The notes beneath the pieces were generated by a model that was not told the origin of the DNA, ran no database searches, and saw only the letters and a list, made by a program, of their open reading frames with translations. This document shows positions 1-6,388 of a stretch of DNA of 9,278 nucleotides, piece by piece. Within the stretch, counting starts at the first letter, position 1. The number at the start of each line of letters is the position of its first letter. Both the position numbers and the translations under genes were made by a program. Source of the stretch: an uncultured Eubacterium sp. (GTDB lineage Bacteria; Bacillota; Clostridia; Lachnospirales; Lachnospiraceae); NCBI GenBank assembly GCA_934316845.1, contig CAKRDZ010000054.1:1-9278 (forward strand), in the 5' to 3' direction.

Positions 1-2
1 AA

Positions 3-47
3 CAACTGACACTGGCTGAATGCTTTGCTGGATTGGGTTTCAAGTGA
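3..47 (+). CDS. Possible C-terminal end of a truncated upstream gene
   Basis: The frame starting at base 3 is open from the window edge to a TGA at 45-47 and reads QLTLAECFAGLGFK, a plausible protein tail. Nothing upstream is visible, so neither family nor function can be given. If real, it converges on the AEC transporter gene with about 33 bases between the two stops, and no clear hairpin terminator is visible there. The opposite strand is also open here, so this is a weak call. Confidence 0.25.
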   Translation, partial: QLTLAECFAGLGFK

Positions 48-80
48 TAGCGGTTTGAAAAATGGGGAAACTCAAAAAAT

Positions 81-1019
81 TTAGAGAACGCCCATGCTTT
101 TTAGCACAAAGATCCATGCGGTCAAAGTGATGGAAGAAAGCAGGGTAGTCAATACGATCACGCTGCTTGTCAGGACGACATCGTTTCCGGTGTTTTTTGC
201 CATGATATAGCAGGATACCGTTGCCGGCGAGCCAAGCATGATAAGGATGCCGATCAATTCCTGCCGGCGGTAGCCCATATAGACCGCCGGTGGAAGAAAG
301 AGGGCACACAGCAGGATCAATTTAATAAAACTGGCAAGCAGGGTCGGACGTATTTTTTTGATCGCCTTTTTCCCCTCAAACCCGGCTCCGATCGAAAGCA
401 GAGCCAGCGGCGAAGCCGTGGAAGCCAGGTACGAGATCCCTTTGTTTACAAATGTTGGAAAACAAATATTCAAAAAAGCAAACGGAAGGGCAAATAAAAT
501 GCCAAGCAGGATTGGATTTTTGAAAATATTCAGGATCGTATGTTTCACATCCGGATGTTCGCCGTTATCCCCTTTAATGGTCAGTATGACGACGGCAAAT
601 ATATTAAACAGCGGAACGGCGCCGATGATCATCAGAGGGGCCATACCGGCACTGTCATACATATTATCAATAAAAGCGAGTCCGAGTATGGCGGCACTGC
701 TTCGGTAAGAAGCCTGGATAAAAGCGCCCTTTTCCGCCTCATTTTTCATAAACTTTTCAGTCAGAAACCAAAGGATCAGGATAATAAACAATGTGACAAA
801 AAAGCAGTACAGCACATATTTTAAATCAAAAGAATCGCGGATATTATTTTCTGTCAGATCCTTGAAAACAAGGGCTGGCAGGGCAACATAAAATACATAT
901 TTATCCGCGGATTTTGTAAACTCTTCATTGATGATCTTCAAGCGGAATAGCACTTTGCCGAGCACCATGATCAAAAAGATCGGGAGAGTCGCATTTAAAC
1001 TGTAAAGAAAATTTTCCAT
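81..1019 (-). CDS. AEC family transporter (auxin efflux carrier / malonate permease type)
   Basis: A 312-residue integral membrane protein matching the AEC / membrane transport family (PF03547 type), usually about 300-320 residues. The family moves small organic acids or related solutes across the cytoplasmic membrane; the substrate cannot be told from sequence. Hydrophobic segments fall near residues 5-25, 41-52, 66-87, 100-118, 126-148, 168-188, 196-212, 225-246, 253-273 and 282-306, close to the ten-helix family fold with a charged central loop (about 149-166). Family-like stretches are ALPALVF (46-52) in helix 2 and GSPATVSCYIMA (263-274) followed by LTTLLSSITLTAWIF near the C-terminus, the pattern of malonate-permease-like members. 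The frame stays open upstream to 1253, but the start at 1019 is preferred: it gives MENFLYSLN with AAAGGA nine bases upstream, and the upstream codons cover the promoter. It is divergent from the lipoprotein gene. Confidence 0.93.
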   Translation of the reverse strand: MENFLYSLNATLPIFLIMVLGKVLFRLKIINEEFTKSADKYVFYVALPALVFKDLTENNIRDSFDLKYVLYCFFVTLFIILILWFLTEKFMKNEAEKGAFIQASYRSSAAILGLAFIDNMYDSAGMAPLMIIGAVPLFNIFAVVILTIKGDNGEHPDVKHTILNIFKNPILLGILFALPFAFLNICFPTFVNKGISYLASTASPLALLSIGAGFEGKKAIKKIRPTLLASFIKLILLCALFLPPAVYMGYRRQELIGILIMLGSPATVSCYIMAKNTGNDVVLTSSVIVLTTLLSSITLTAWIFVLKSMGVL

Positions 1020-1047
1020 TGTTCTGATTCCTTTCTGTAAGTAACGG

Positions 1048-1076
1048 TTGGCCGGTAAAGACCTGATATCCATTAT
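1048..1076 (+). promoter_or_regulatory. Weak candidate promoter for the PrcB-like lipoprotein gene
   Basis: TTGGCC (1048-1053) and CATTAT (1071-1076) are spaced by 17 bases and each match four of six consensus positions. The -10 box lies on the same bases as the minus-strand TATAAT, so the two divergent promoters would overlap and could exclude one another. The match is modest and no better plus-strand pair was found. Confidence 0.25.
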
Positions 1077-1100
1077 ACATCCGGTAAGCCGAAACAGCAA
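1072..1100 (-). promoter_or_regulatory. Probable sigma-A promoter of the AEC transporter gene
   Basis: On the minus strand there is a perfect TATAAT (plus-strand 1072-1077) with a TTGCTG -35 box (1095-1100) exactly 17 bases away. The predicted start near 1065 leaves a leader of about 45 bases before the ATG at 1019. This is the best reason to reject the longer upstream reading frame of the transporter. Confidence 0.6.
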
Positions 1101-1161
1101 GACATATCTTGCCTTTGCCGGGCATATACATGGAGTAAAGTAAATGGAATGGAGAATGGTT

Positions 1162-1599
1162 ATGAAAAATAAAGGCAGGCTCAACAAGGCTTTGCTGCTG
1201 GCTGTCTGTATGCTGACAGGGCTGCTTTTCTGCGGCTGCGGGCAGACATCCACCGGTTATGATAACGAAGAGGGAACCGAATGCGATTATACCGTTGTCG
1301 CCATGCGCGACTGCCCGGAAGAACTTTTAAAGAATCTGGAGGAAAAAAAGATAAATTCGTTTCAAATGACATACCAGGATGGAACCTATCTATATATGGC
1401 AGTAGGATATGGAGAGCAAAAAACGGGAGGATACAGCATTTTAGTGAAAAAATTGGCGGAAACAAAGGATAAAATTTTTCTTAAAACAGAATTAAGAGGT
1501 CCGTCAAAAGAAGAAACTGTCTCGCAAAAGCCGAGTTTTCCGTATGTTGTAATAAAAACGGAAAATAAAACAAAAGAGGTTGTGTTTGAAGCACATTAG
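1162..1599 (+). CDS. PrcB-like C-terminal domain lipoprotein
   Basis: A 145-residue secreted lipoprotein. Residues 1-26 form a lipoprotein signal: basic MKNKGRLNK, a hydrophobic stretch LLLAVCMLTGLLF, and FCGC with Cys26 as the likely lipidated residue (Phe at -3 is not the commonest). The rest resembles the PrcB C-terminal domain (PF14343 type): a strand YLYMAVGYGEQ, the hallmark TGGYSI (88-93), and the closing KPSFPYVVIK (123-132). PrcB was named as a partner of the treponemal protease PrtP; in Clostridia the domain occurs in short lipoproteins of unknown role, so a protease link is only a family suggestion. The start at 1162 is preferred because GGAGA lies six bases upstream and it gives a normal signal peptide. 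An in-frame ATG at 1144, with GGAG eight bases upstream, would add MEWRMV. Its neighbours share no obvious function. Confidence 0.82.
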   Translation: MKNKGRLNKALLLAVCMLTGLLFCGCGQTSTGYDNEEGTECDYTVVAMRDCPEELLKNLEEKKINSFQMTYQDGTYLYMAVGYGEQKTGGYSILVKKLAETKDKIFLKTELRGPSKEETVSQKPSFPYVVIKTENKTKEVVFEAH

Positions 1600-1608
1600 G
1601 AAATAAAC

Positions 1609-1637
1609 TTGTAATTTTTGGATTTTTAGGGTATAAT
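1609..1637 (+). promoter_or_regulatory. Strong sigma-A promoter of the GGDEF-EAL gene
   Basis: TTGTAA (1609-1614) and a perfect TATAAT (1632-1637) are separated by exactly 17 bases. The expected start near 1644 gives a leader of about 35 bases, too short for a c-di-GMP riboswitch. The promoter begins ten bases after the lipoprotein stop, so the two plus-strand genes are probably transcribed separately, though no terminator is visible between them. Confidence 0.75.
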
Positions 1638-1678
1638 ATACATTACAAATTTAAAAAGATGAAAGAGGGATGAAAATA

Positions 1679-3175
1679 ATGTTGATCAAGAGAATCCGCT
1701 CAAAGATATATGAGTGGAGAAATATGATTGGCATGATAGCGTGGGACGTCGTGCTTGGTGCGGCGCTTGTTTTTTTCTTAAATCTGGCGTTGTTAAATGT
1801 GTCAAATTTGCTGTTGAAAGTTGCACTGATGGCATTTACCATAGCTATCATTGCATTTTCCATTGTGGTTAAGTACGTACTTTTTTACCAGAAAACAGGA
1901 GTAGATGACATTACCGGTGGAAAAAACAAGAGAGAATTTGAAAAAATTGCGAGCATTTTATTACAGGGCGAAGGCGATTTTGCACTTGTGTATGCCAATA
2001 TTGACAGGTTTAAATTGGTCAACGAATTGTATAGTGATGAAGAGGGCGACCGGGTTCTGCGGGAGGTTCACAGATTGATCGATGAGGAGATTCTGAACTG
2101 GGATGAAGCTTCCGGGCGGATCATGGCAGATAACTTTGGTATGCTGTTACGAGTTCATTCGATGAAAAAATTAGAGCACCGGCTGAATCGTTTAAATGAA
2201 CAGCTTAGTCTTTTGACGGATATACAGGGTACTTCTTACGGGCTGCGTCTGCTTTTTGGCGTATATTTCGTGGAAGATAAGACGATGCCGGTTTCGGCAA
2301 TGCTGGAGCGTGCCAATCTGGCACTGAAAAAGACATTACAGATGCCGCAGCAGTTGAAAAAGATCGGTGTCTATGATGAAAAAGAGCATCGAAAATTAGA
2401 ACGGGAAAAACATCTGGAGATGCGCATGGAACAGGCCTTGAAAGATGGCGAATTTATTCCGTATCTTCAGCCTAAATATGAATTGACGCATGAGACGATT
2501 GCCGGGGCCGAGGCTTTGGTGCGGTGGGTGTCTCCGGAAGAGGGCATGATCTTTCCTGGAGAATTTATCCCGTTGTTTGAAAAAAATGGTTTCATTGTAG
2601 AACTCGATCTGTTTATGTTTGAACAAGTGTGTAAAATGATCGAAAACTGGTATCACAATGGATACCGTATTATCCCGGTTTCTGTCAATATGTCAAGAGG
2701 ACACTTCCTGGTGCCAAACTTTTTTGACCGCTACCGTGAGATATTACAGCGGTACGATGTGCCGGAAGGAAGTATTGAGATTGAACTGACGGAATCCCTG
2801 TTCTTTAACGAGATTTCCGAGATGACCGAGCTTGTGAATAAAATTCATGAAGCGGGTATGAAATGTTCGATCGATGACTTTGGAAGCGGATATTCTTCTT
2901 TAAATATGTTGAAAGATATTAAAGTGGATGCGTTGAAGTTAGACCGTGTGTTCTTTGTGGAAACTGAAGAGGACAAGCGTGGAAAAGATATTATCAACAG
3001 CATTCTGCATCTGGCACAGAACCTGCATTTGAAGACAATATCCGAAGGGGTTGAGATCCGGTCCCAGGTTGAATATCTGAAAGCGATGGATTGTGACTAT
3101 ATCCAGGGATTTGTATTTGCAAAGCCGATGCCGGTCAAAGATTTTGTAAAGATTGCATTTGTAAAGAGTGCATAA
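1679..3175 (+). CDS. Membrane-bound degenerate GGDEF / intact EAL protein, probable c-di-GMP phosphodiesterase
   Basis: A 498-residue protein with two membrane helices (about 17-40 and 45-69), a GGDEF domain (about 75-235) and a C-terminal EAL domain (about 245-495). The GGDEF domain has the opening DDITGGKNKREF (76-87), but the signature is replaced by MADNF (149-153), so cyclase activity is unlikely; it may bind GTP or only regulate. The EAL domain looks complete: Gln264, the EAL motif at 278-280 with Arg282, Asn337, ELTES (369-373), DDFGSGYSS (399-407), Lys420, Glu456 in SEGVE and Gln476 in YIQGF. It should hydrolyse c-di-GMP to pGpG at the inner membrane face, lowering the second messenger that controls motility and surface attachment. 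The start at 1679 is preferred because GAGG lies about ten bases upstream; the ATG at 1670 directly abuts that GAGGG and would add only three residues. No sensor domain is present beyond the short membrane region. The gene has its own promoter and terminator. Confidence 0.93.
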   Translation: MLIKRIRSKIYEWRNMIGMIAWDVVLGAALVFFLNLALLNVSNLLLKVALMAFTIAIIAFSIVVKYVLFYQKTGVDDITGGKNKREFEKIASILLQGEGDFALVYANIDRFKLVNELYSDEEGDRVLREVHRLIDEEILNWDEASGRIMADNFGMLLRVHSMKKLEHRLNRLNEQLSLLTDIQGTSYGLRLLFGVYFVEDKTMPVSAMLERANLALKKTLQMPQQLKKIGVYDEKEHRKLEREKHLEMRMEQALKDGEFIPYLQPKYELTHETIAGAEALVRWVSPEEGMIFPGEFIPLFEKNGFIVELDLFMFEQVCKMIENWYHNGYRIIPVSVNMSRGHFLVPNFFDRYREILQRYDVPEGSIEIELTESLFFNEISEMTELVNKIHEAGMKCSIDDFGSGYSSLNMLKDIKVDALKLDRVFFVETEEDKRGKDIINSILHLAQNLHLKTISEGVEIRSQVEYLKAMDCDYIQGFVFAKPMPVKDFVKIAFVKSA

Positions 3176-3190
3176 CATCATAAATAAGAT

Positions 3191-3259
3191 AGAGATCCTG
3201 TTTCAAGGGTGCCGCGTGTGCAAAAAAGCGCCGGACATCCGGGAAACAGGATCTTTTTT
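3191..3259 (+). terminator. Branched hairpin terminator after the GGDEF-EAL gene
   Basis: GATCCTGTTTC (3194-3204) pairs perfectly with GAAACAGGATC (3243-3253) and is followed by a run of six T. The stem extends outward by A-T and G-T pairs into the T run. The wide interior holds two smaller stems, GGTGC/GCGCC (3208-3212 with 3228-3232) and CCGG/CCGG (3231-3234 with 3239-3242). They share bases and are therefore alternatives. It lies 15 bases beyond the GGDEF-EAL stop, and its T run touches the stop codon of the convergent minus-strand gene. Confidence 0.75.
3222..3242 (-). terminator. Possible minus-strand terminator inside the same region
   Basis: Read on the minus strand, CCGGATGTCCGG forms a four-base-pair GC hairpin with an ATGT loop, followed by CGC and six T. 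This could end transcription of the minus-strand 129-residue gene, whose stop is at 3259-3261. The stem is short and three bases separate it from the T run, so it is a weak candidate. Confidence 0.3.
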
Positions 3260-3648
3260 CACATATATAACCGTTTGCGGCTGCGATAACGTATTCTGCG
3301 GTATAAGATCTCCTGGTATAAGAGAATGACGGTTAAGGGAAGAAGTGTTTCGAAAGAATCCTTTTCATCCGCCGGGAGAGAGTCTTCCAGAATTTTTTTT
3401 GCCATCCGCTCCAATGTGATCTTATCCGGGTAAGAATCAAACAGGATACTACCCTCGTATTCCAGATGGTCGCAGCATTCTTCAATCTGGTTCAGTAGTT
3501 TTTTACAGATTTCCGGGTATAATTGTTTCATATATTGGAAATCATCTTCGAATTCTATCAGTTTTCCGGCTCCCAGGATCGGAGGGATGCCCGGAGTCAG
3601 TGCAGAACCCGGAAAGTAATCATAAAAGGTGGAAATCGGTGTATTCAT
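3259..3648 (-). CDS. Conserved-looking hypothetical protein, 129 residues
   Basis: I do not recognise the family. The N-terminus is rich in Pro and Gly (FPGSALTPGIPPILGAGKL, about 12-30) and looks extended. The middle (about 31-90) is charged and probably helical, with a Cys pair at 58-59. The C-terminus has a hydrophobic stretch LLPLTVILLYQEILY (102-116) followed by a very basic tail RRIRYRSRKR (117-126), which could touch a membrane or nucleic acid. There is no signal peptide. The ATG at 3648 has GAAAGGA seven bases upstream, and a matching promoter lies ahead, so the gene is probably real. It stands alone between convergent and divergent neighbours. The promoter resemblance to sigma-K sites raises a sporulation role as a hypothesis only. 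Confidence 0.72.
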   Translation of the reverse strand: MNTPISTFYDYFPGSALTPGIPPILGAGKLIEFEDDFQYMKQLYPEICKKLLNQIEECCDHLEYEGSILFDSYPDKITLERMAKKILEDSLPADEKDSFETLLPLTVILLYQEILYRRIRYRSRKRLYM

Positions 3649-3693
3649 AGCAGAGTCCTTTCTGGCGCATAAATTTCGCAGATGTTTTACCCA

Positions 3694-3723
3694 TATTATA
3701 TGAAAGAATAAAAAAAGTGTGTT
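3694..3723 (-). promoter_or_regulatory. Promoter of the 129-residue gene, TATAAT box also fitting a sigma-K pattern
   Basis: On the minus strand CATATAATA (plus-strand 3694-3702) contains a perfect TATAAT, but at 17 bases the sigma-A -35 position holds only AACACA, a poor match. The same nine bases fit the sporulation sigma-K -10 pattern CATANNNTA, with an AC dinucleotide 16 bases upstream (3719-3720), the expected sigma-K -35 element. The predicted start leaves a leader of about 40 bases. Either reading is possible. Confidence 0.5.
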
Positions 3724-3731
3724 TTCTCATC

Positions 3732-3760
3732 TTGCCCTGTTCTTTCAACTGTGATACACT
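3732..3760 (+). promoter_or_regulatory. Extended -10 promoter at the head of the right-hand gene cluster
   Basis: TTGCCC (3732-3737) and TACACT (3755-3760) are 17 bases apart, and the -10 is preceded by TGA, giving the extended form TGnTACACT. The predicted start near 3767 leaves about 43 bases before the ATG at 3810. Because the open frame continues back to 3717, across this promoter, the downstream ATG is the better start. Confidence 0.6.
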
Positions 3761-3809
3761 ATTGAGAGAACTATGTGATGATATAAAGAAGTTAGAATCG
3801 AGGATTTCA

Positions 3810-6374
3810 ATGGTTAAGTATATTTATAAAGTTGTTGTTTTAATGATCATATTTTGTGGAGCGCTTTTTTTCTTTGGCAGCCGTCTGCAGAGCGACAGTT
3901 ACGAGACGGGGCAGGTCGTGGAGGCCGGCAGTGAGTCATTTCCGTATCTTACTCTGAAAAGCCAGGGGATTACGATGAACCGCCTGTTTGGTTACAGCGG
4001 AGTGCTGGACGCCAACATTGTGCGGGAATCCATTACACCGCTTGCAGCAGATAAGACGATGAGTGTCGTCATCGGCGGAACAAAGACAAAAATTGTAAAA
4101 ATGCAGTATGAGATCATAGACAAAGATACTCTTGAAGTGTACGAAAAAAAGGAACTTAATGCTATTTCACAGGACACGGAGCAGGTTGATCTGACCTTTG
4201 AATATGGATTTAAGACAAGTACGGAGTATATCCTTGCGATTACGGCGACAACCGAATCGGGTCGAAAGATTCATTATTATACCAGATTAAAATACTATAT
4301 GGAGAATTCCAATTTGCAGGAAAAACTTGCATTTGCCATGAAATTCCATGAAGATACGTTCAACAAATCCAAGGCAGAGGAACTCAGCCAGTATCTGGAG
4401 CCGGATGGAACGTCGGCCAATGATACACTGGCAGAAGTCAATATTAAATCCGACAGTGATCTGGTAACCTGGGGGAAACTTTCCCCCAAAAAGGTATCGG
4501 AGCCGGTTCCTATTGTAAAAGAATATAATATGGAGACTGCCTGCTTTCAGTTGAATTATTATGTCAAAGGCAAGACGGCAACGGGGAAGGAAACGTACCG
4601 TGTCAATGAATTTTACCGTATCCGTTATGCCGGCGGCAGAGGATATCTTCTTAATTATGAACGGACGATGGAAACTGTTTTTGATGCAGGACTTACGAGT
4701 GTGCAGAAAAATCAGATCAAGATAGGAATCACCAATGATACGTCAATGGATCTAATGAACAATGAAAAGACAAAGCAGTTGTTTTTTGCCAGAGAAGGCA
4801 ATCTGTACTGCTACGATATGGATAAAAACAAAAATGTAATTACCAAATTATACTCTTCCTACAGCGAAAAAGCGCCTTATGAGTATCGTGAAAATGCCGT
4901 GCCGCAGATGCGTCTTCTTAAAACCGATGACGATGGAAATCTTTATTTTGCAGTTGCCGGCTATGTGCCGAGAGGGCAGTATGAGGGAAAAGTGGCAATT
5001 GTTTTGTATAAATATGCAGCGAAGGAAGAAGAGATTGAGGAACTTGTCTATCTTCCGATCGATACAACAGAACAGCAGCTCAATAAGGATTTCAATAATT
5101 ATGGTTATGTCAGTGACAAAAATGTGTATTATTTTGCAGTTGCCGGTACGGTGTATGCTTATAATATGGAATCCCACCGATTGGCAAAATTGGCAGAAAA
5201 TGTCACAAACGGAAGCTTCCAGATCATTCGGAGCATAACGAAAAAAGAGGCGGGAAAGACAGTACAGTTTGATTGTTTTGCCTGGTCGGATAATCTGGAA
5301 AAAGGATATGGAGAGGAATTGACAGTCTTTAATCTGGAAACCGAAGAAAAGACCATCTTAAAACCGGAAAACGATGCCTGCTTCATTCGGCTGCTCGGTG
5401 TGATCAACGATAAAGTAATCTATGGTTATGTGAAGAAAACCGATATCACATCGAAGACGACAGACGAAGAGGTGGCGCCATGTTATAAACTGGTAATTGC
5501 CGATGAGAAAGGAACTCCCGTGAAAACGTATGAACAGAAAAATGTATACGTGAAGGAGGTCACAGTTCAAGGAAATGTTATGACGTTGTCCCGTGTGAAA
5601 CGACAGGGCAAAAAATCCTATAGACAAATTTCAGACGACAGTATTCTGAACCAGACAGAGTATAAGACGAGTGCCTACCAAATGCAGTCGAGAGTGACAG
5701 ACACTGCACAGACAGAGTGGTACATTGGCTTCCCGGCAAGTTTTACCATTGATAAAGTGCCGGAGTATAAGGTGGCAGAAGAGAAGATCATGACAAGTGC
5801 ACGCGCCGTGCATCTTGATGAGATCCGTGTACCGCAGTATTATGTATATGCTCTTGGTAAAATTACAGAAGCCTATGAAAAACCGGTTCTGGCAATTCAA
5901 AAAGCTGATGAACAGATGGGAGTTGTGGTTTCACGTACCCATCATGTGGTCTGGGAGAGAAGCGGAAGTTTCCTTATGAACAGCATTGCCGGCATTGAGA
6001 TGCAGAAAGCAGGGGGACAGATAACAAATCTTGCTGCCTGTGCCTCTATGGTTTTAAAAGCCAATCATATTTCGGTAGATGCAGCGGCGCTGGCAAAGAA
6101 AAAAGCAGCGGTATATCCGATGCTTGCACAATATATGGAAGAACCGATGAATCTCACCGGCGCAACCTTGGAACAGGTGTTGTATTTTGTAAGTAATAAC
6201 AAATATGTGATCGCGATGACAGGGGATTCTACTGCTGTAGTAATAAGCGGATATGATACCAAAAATATCACCGTATACGATCCGGCAACGGGAAAAGTAA
6301 CAACGATGAAAAGAACACAGGCTGAAAACTTGTTTAAAGACAACGGAAACAGTTTCTTTAGCTATTTGAATTAG
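3810..6374 (+). CDS. Membrane-anchored protein with beta-propeller-like region and degenerate C39-like peptidase domain
   Basis: An 854-residue protein with one N-terminal membrane helix (about 5-23) and no lipobox or clear cleavage site, so the bulk is probably displayed outside the cell on a signal anchor. Residues 85-160 look like a beta-sandwich. Residues 240-290 form another beta-rich stretch. About 320-640 contain recurring strands of the kind NLYCYDM, NLYFAVAG, VYYFAVAG and LTVFNLE, typical of a beta-propeller, with an in-frame DNA repeat behind two of them. The C-terminal 730-854 resembles the Peptidase_C39_2 type: AACASMVL with Cys744 where the nucleophile sits, a region of the TLEQVLYFVSNNKYVIAM kind, then STAVVISGYD where His is expected before the AVV strand but Thr808 is found, and VYDPATG with Asp824. 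It is therefore probably a binding or scaffold domain rather than a working protease. The start at 3810 is chosen for GAGGA five bases upstream and for its position below the promoter. It leads the cluster, 14 bases before cdd. I know no assigned function. Confidence 0.85.
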   Translation: MVKYIYKVVVLMIIFCGALFFFGSRLQSDSYETGQVVEAGSESFPYLTLKSQGITMNRLFGYSGVLDANIVRESITPLAADKTMSVVIGGTKTKIVKMQYEIIDKDTLEVYEKKELNAISQDTEQVDLTFEYGFKTSTEYILAITATTESGRKIHYYTRLKYYMENSNLQEKLAFAMKFHEDTFNKSKAEELSQYLEPDGTSANDTLAEVNIKSDSDLVTWGKLSPKKVSEPVPIVKEYNMETACFQLNYYVKGKTATGKETYRVNEFYRIRYAGGRGYLLNYERTMETVFDAGLTSVQKNQIKIGITNDTSMDLMNNEKTKQLFFAREGNLYCYDMDKNKNVITKLYSSYSEKAPYEYRENAVPQMRLLKTDDDGNLYFAVAGYVPRGQYEGKVAIVLYKYAAKEEEIEELVYLPIDTTEQQLNKDFNNYGYVSDKNVYYFAVAGTVYAYNMESHRLAKLAENVTNGSFQIIRSITKKEAGKTVQFDCFAWSDNLEKGYGEELTVFNLETEEKTILKPENDACFIRLLGVINDKVIYGYVKKTDITSKTTDEEVAPCYKLVIADEKGTPVKTYEQKNVYVKEVTVQGNVMTLSRVKRQGKKSYRQISDDSILNQTEYKTSAYQMQSRVTDTAQTEWYIGFPASFTIDKVPEYKVAEEKIMTSARAVHLDEIRVPQYYVYALGKITEAYEKPVLAIQKADEQMGVVVSRTHHVVWERSGSFLMNSIAGIEMQKAGGQITNLAACASMVLKANHISVDAAALAKKKAAVYPMLAQYMEEPMNLTGATLEQVLYFVSNNKYVIAMTGDSTAVVISGYDTKNITVYDPATGKVTTMKRTQAENLFKDNGNSFFSYLN
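4470..4488 (+). repeat. Perfect inverted repeat inside the 854-residue gene
   Basis: TGGGGGAAACTTTCCCCCA is a perfect palindrome around a single central C, in codons for Trp-Gly-Lys-Leu-Ser-Pro. In RNA it could form a GC-rich hairpin of about seven pairs with a small loop. No T run follows on either strand, so it does not look like a terminator. Confidence 0.6.
4943..5146 (+). repeat. Two exact copies of an 18-base word, 186 bases apart, in the propeller region
   Basis: TTATTTTGCAGTTGCCGG occurs at 4943-4960 and 5129-5146. Both copies are in the same reading frame and encode YFAVAG (residues 379-384 and 441-446), 62 residues apart. The spacing suits successive blades of a beta-propeller and suggests duplication of a blade unit, or local sequence exchange between blades. 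Confidence 0.8.
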
Positions 6375-6388
6375 AAAAGAGGGAGCCA

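Noticed and set aside
38..60. Hairpin TTTCAA/TTGAAA as a terminator downstream of the left-edge fragment
   Set aside because: Six weak pairs with an eleven-base loop and no T run; not a credible terminator.
1020..1253. N-terminal extension of the AEC transporter on the minus strand to 1253
   Set aside because: The extra 78 residues are unlike any transporter N-terminus, overlap the divergent lipoprotein gene and cover a good promoter; the start at 1019 has its own ribosome binding site and gives the normal family length.
1638..1678. c-di-GMP riboswitch in the leader of the GGDEF-EAL gene
   Set aside because: The leader is only about 35 bases, AT-rich and without a paired aptamer structure.
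3717..3809. Upstream ATG at 3717 for the 854-residue protein
   Set aside because: It precedes the extended -10 promoter (3732-3760), has no ribosome binding site, and the segment is not signal-like; the ATG at 3810 with GAGGA fits better.
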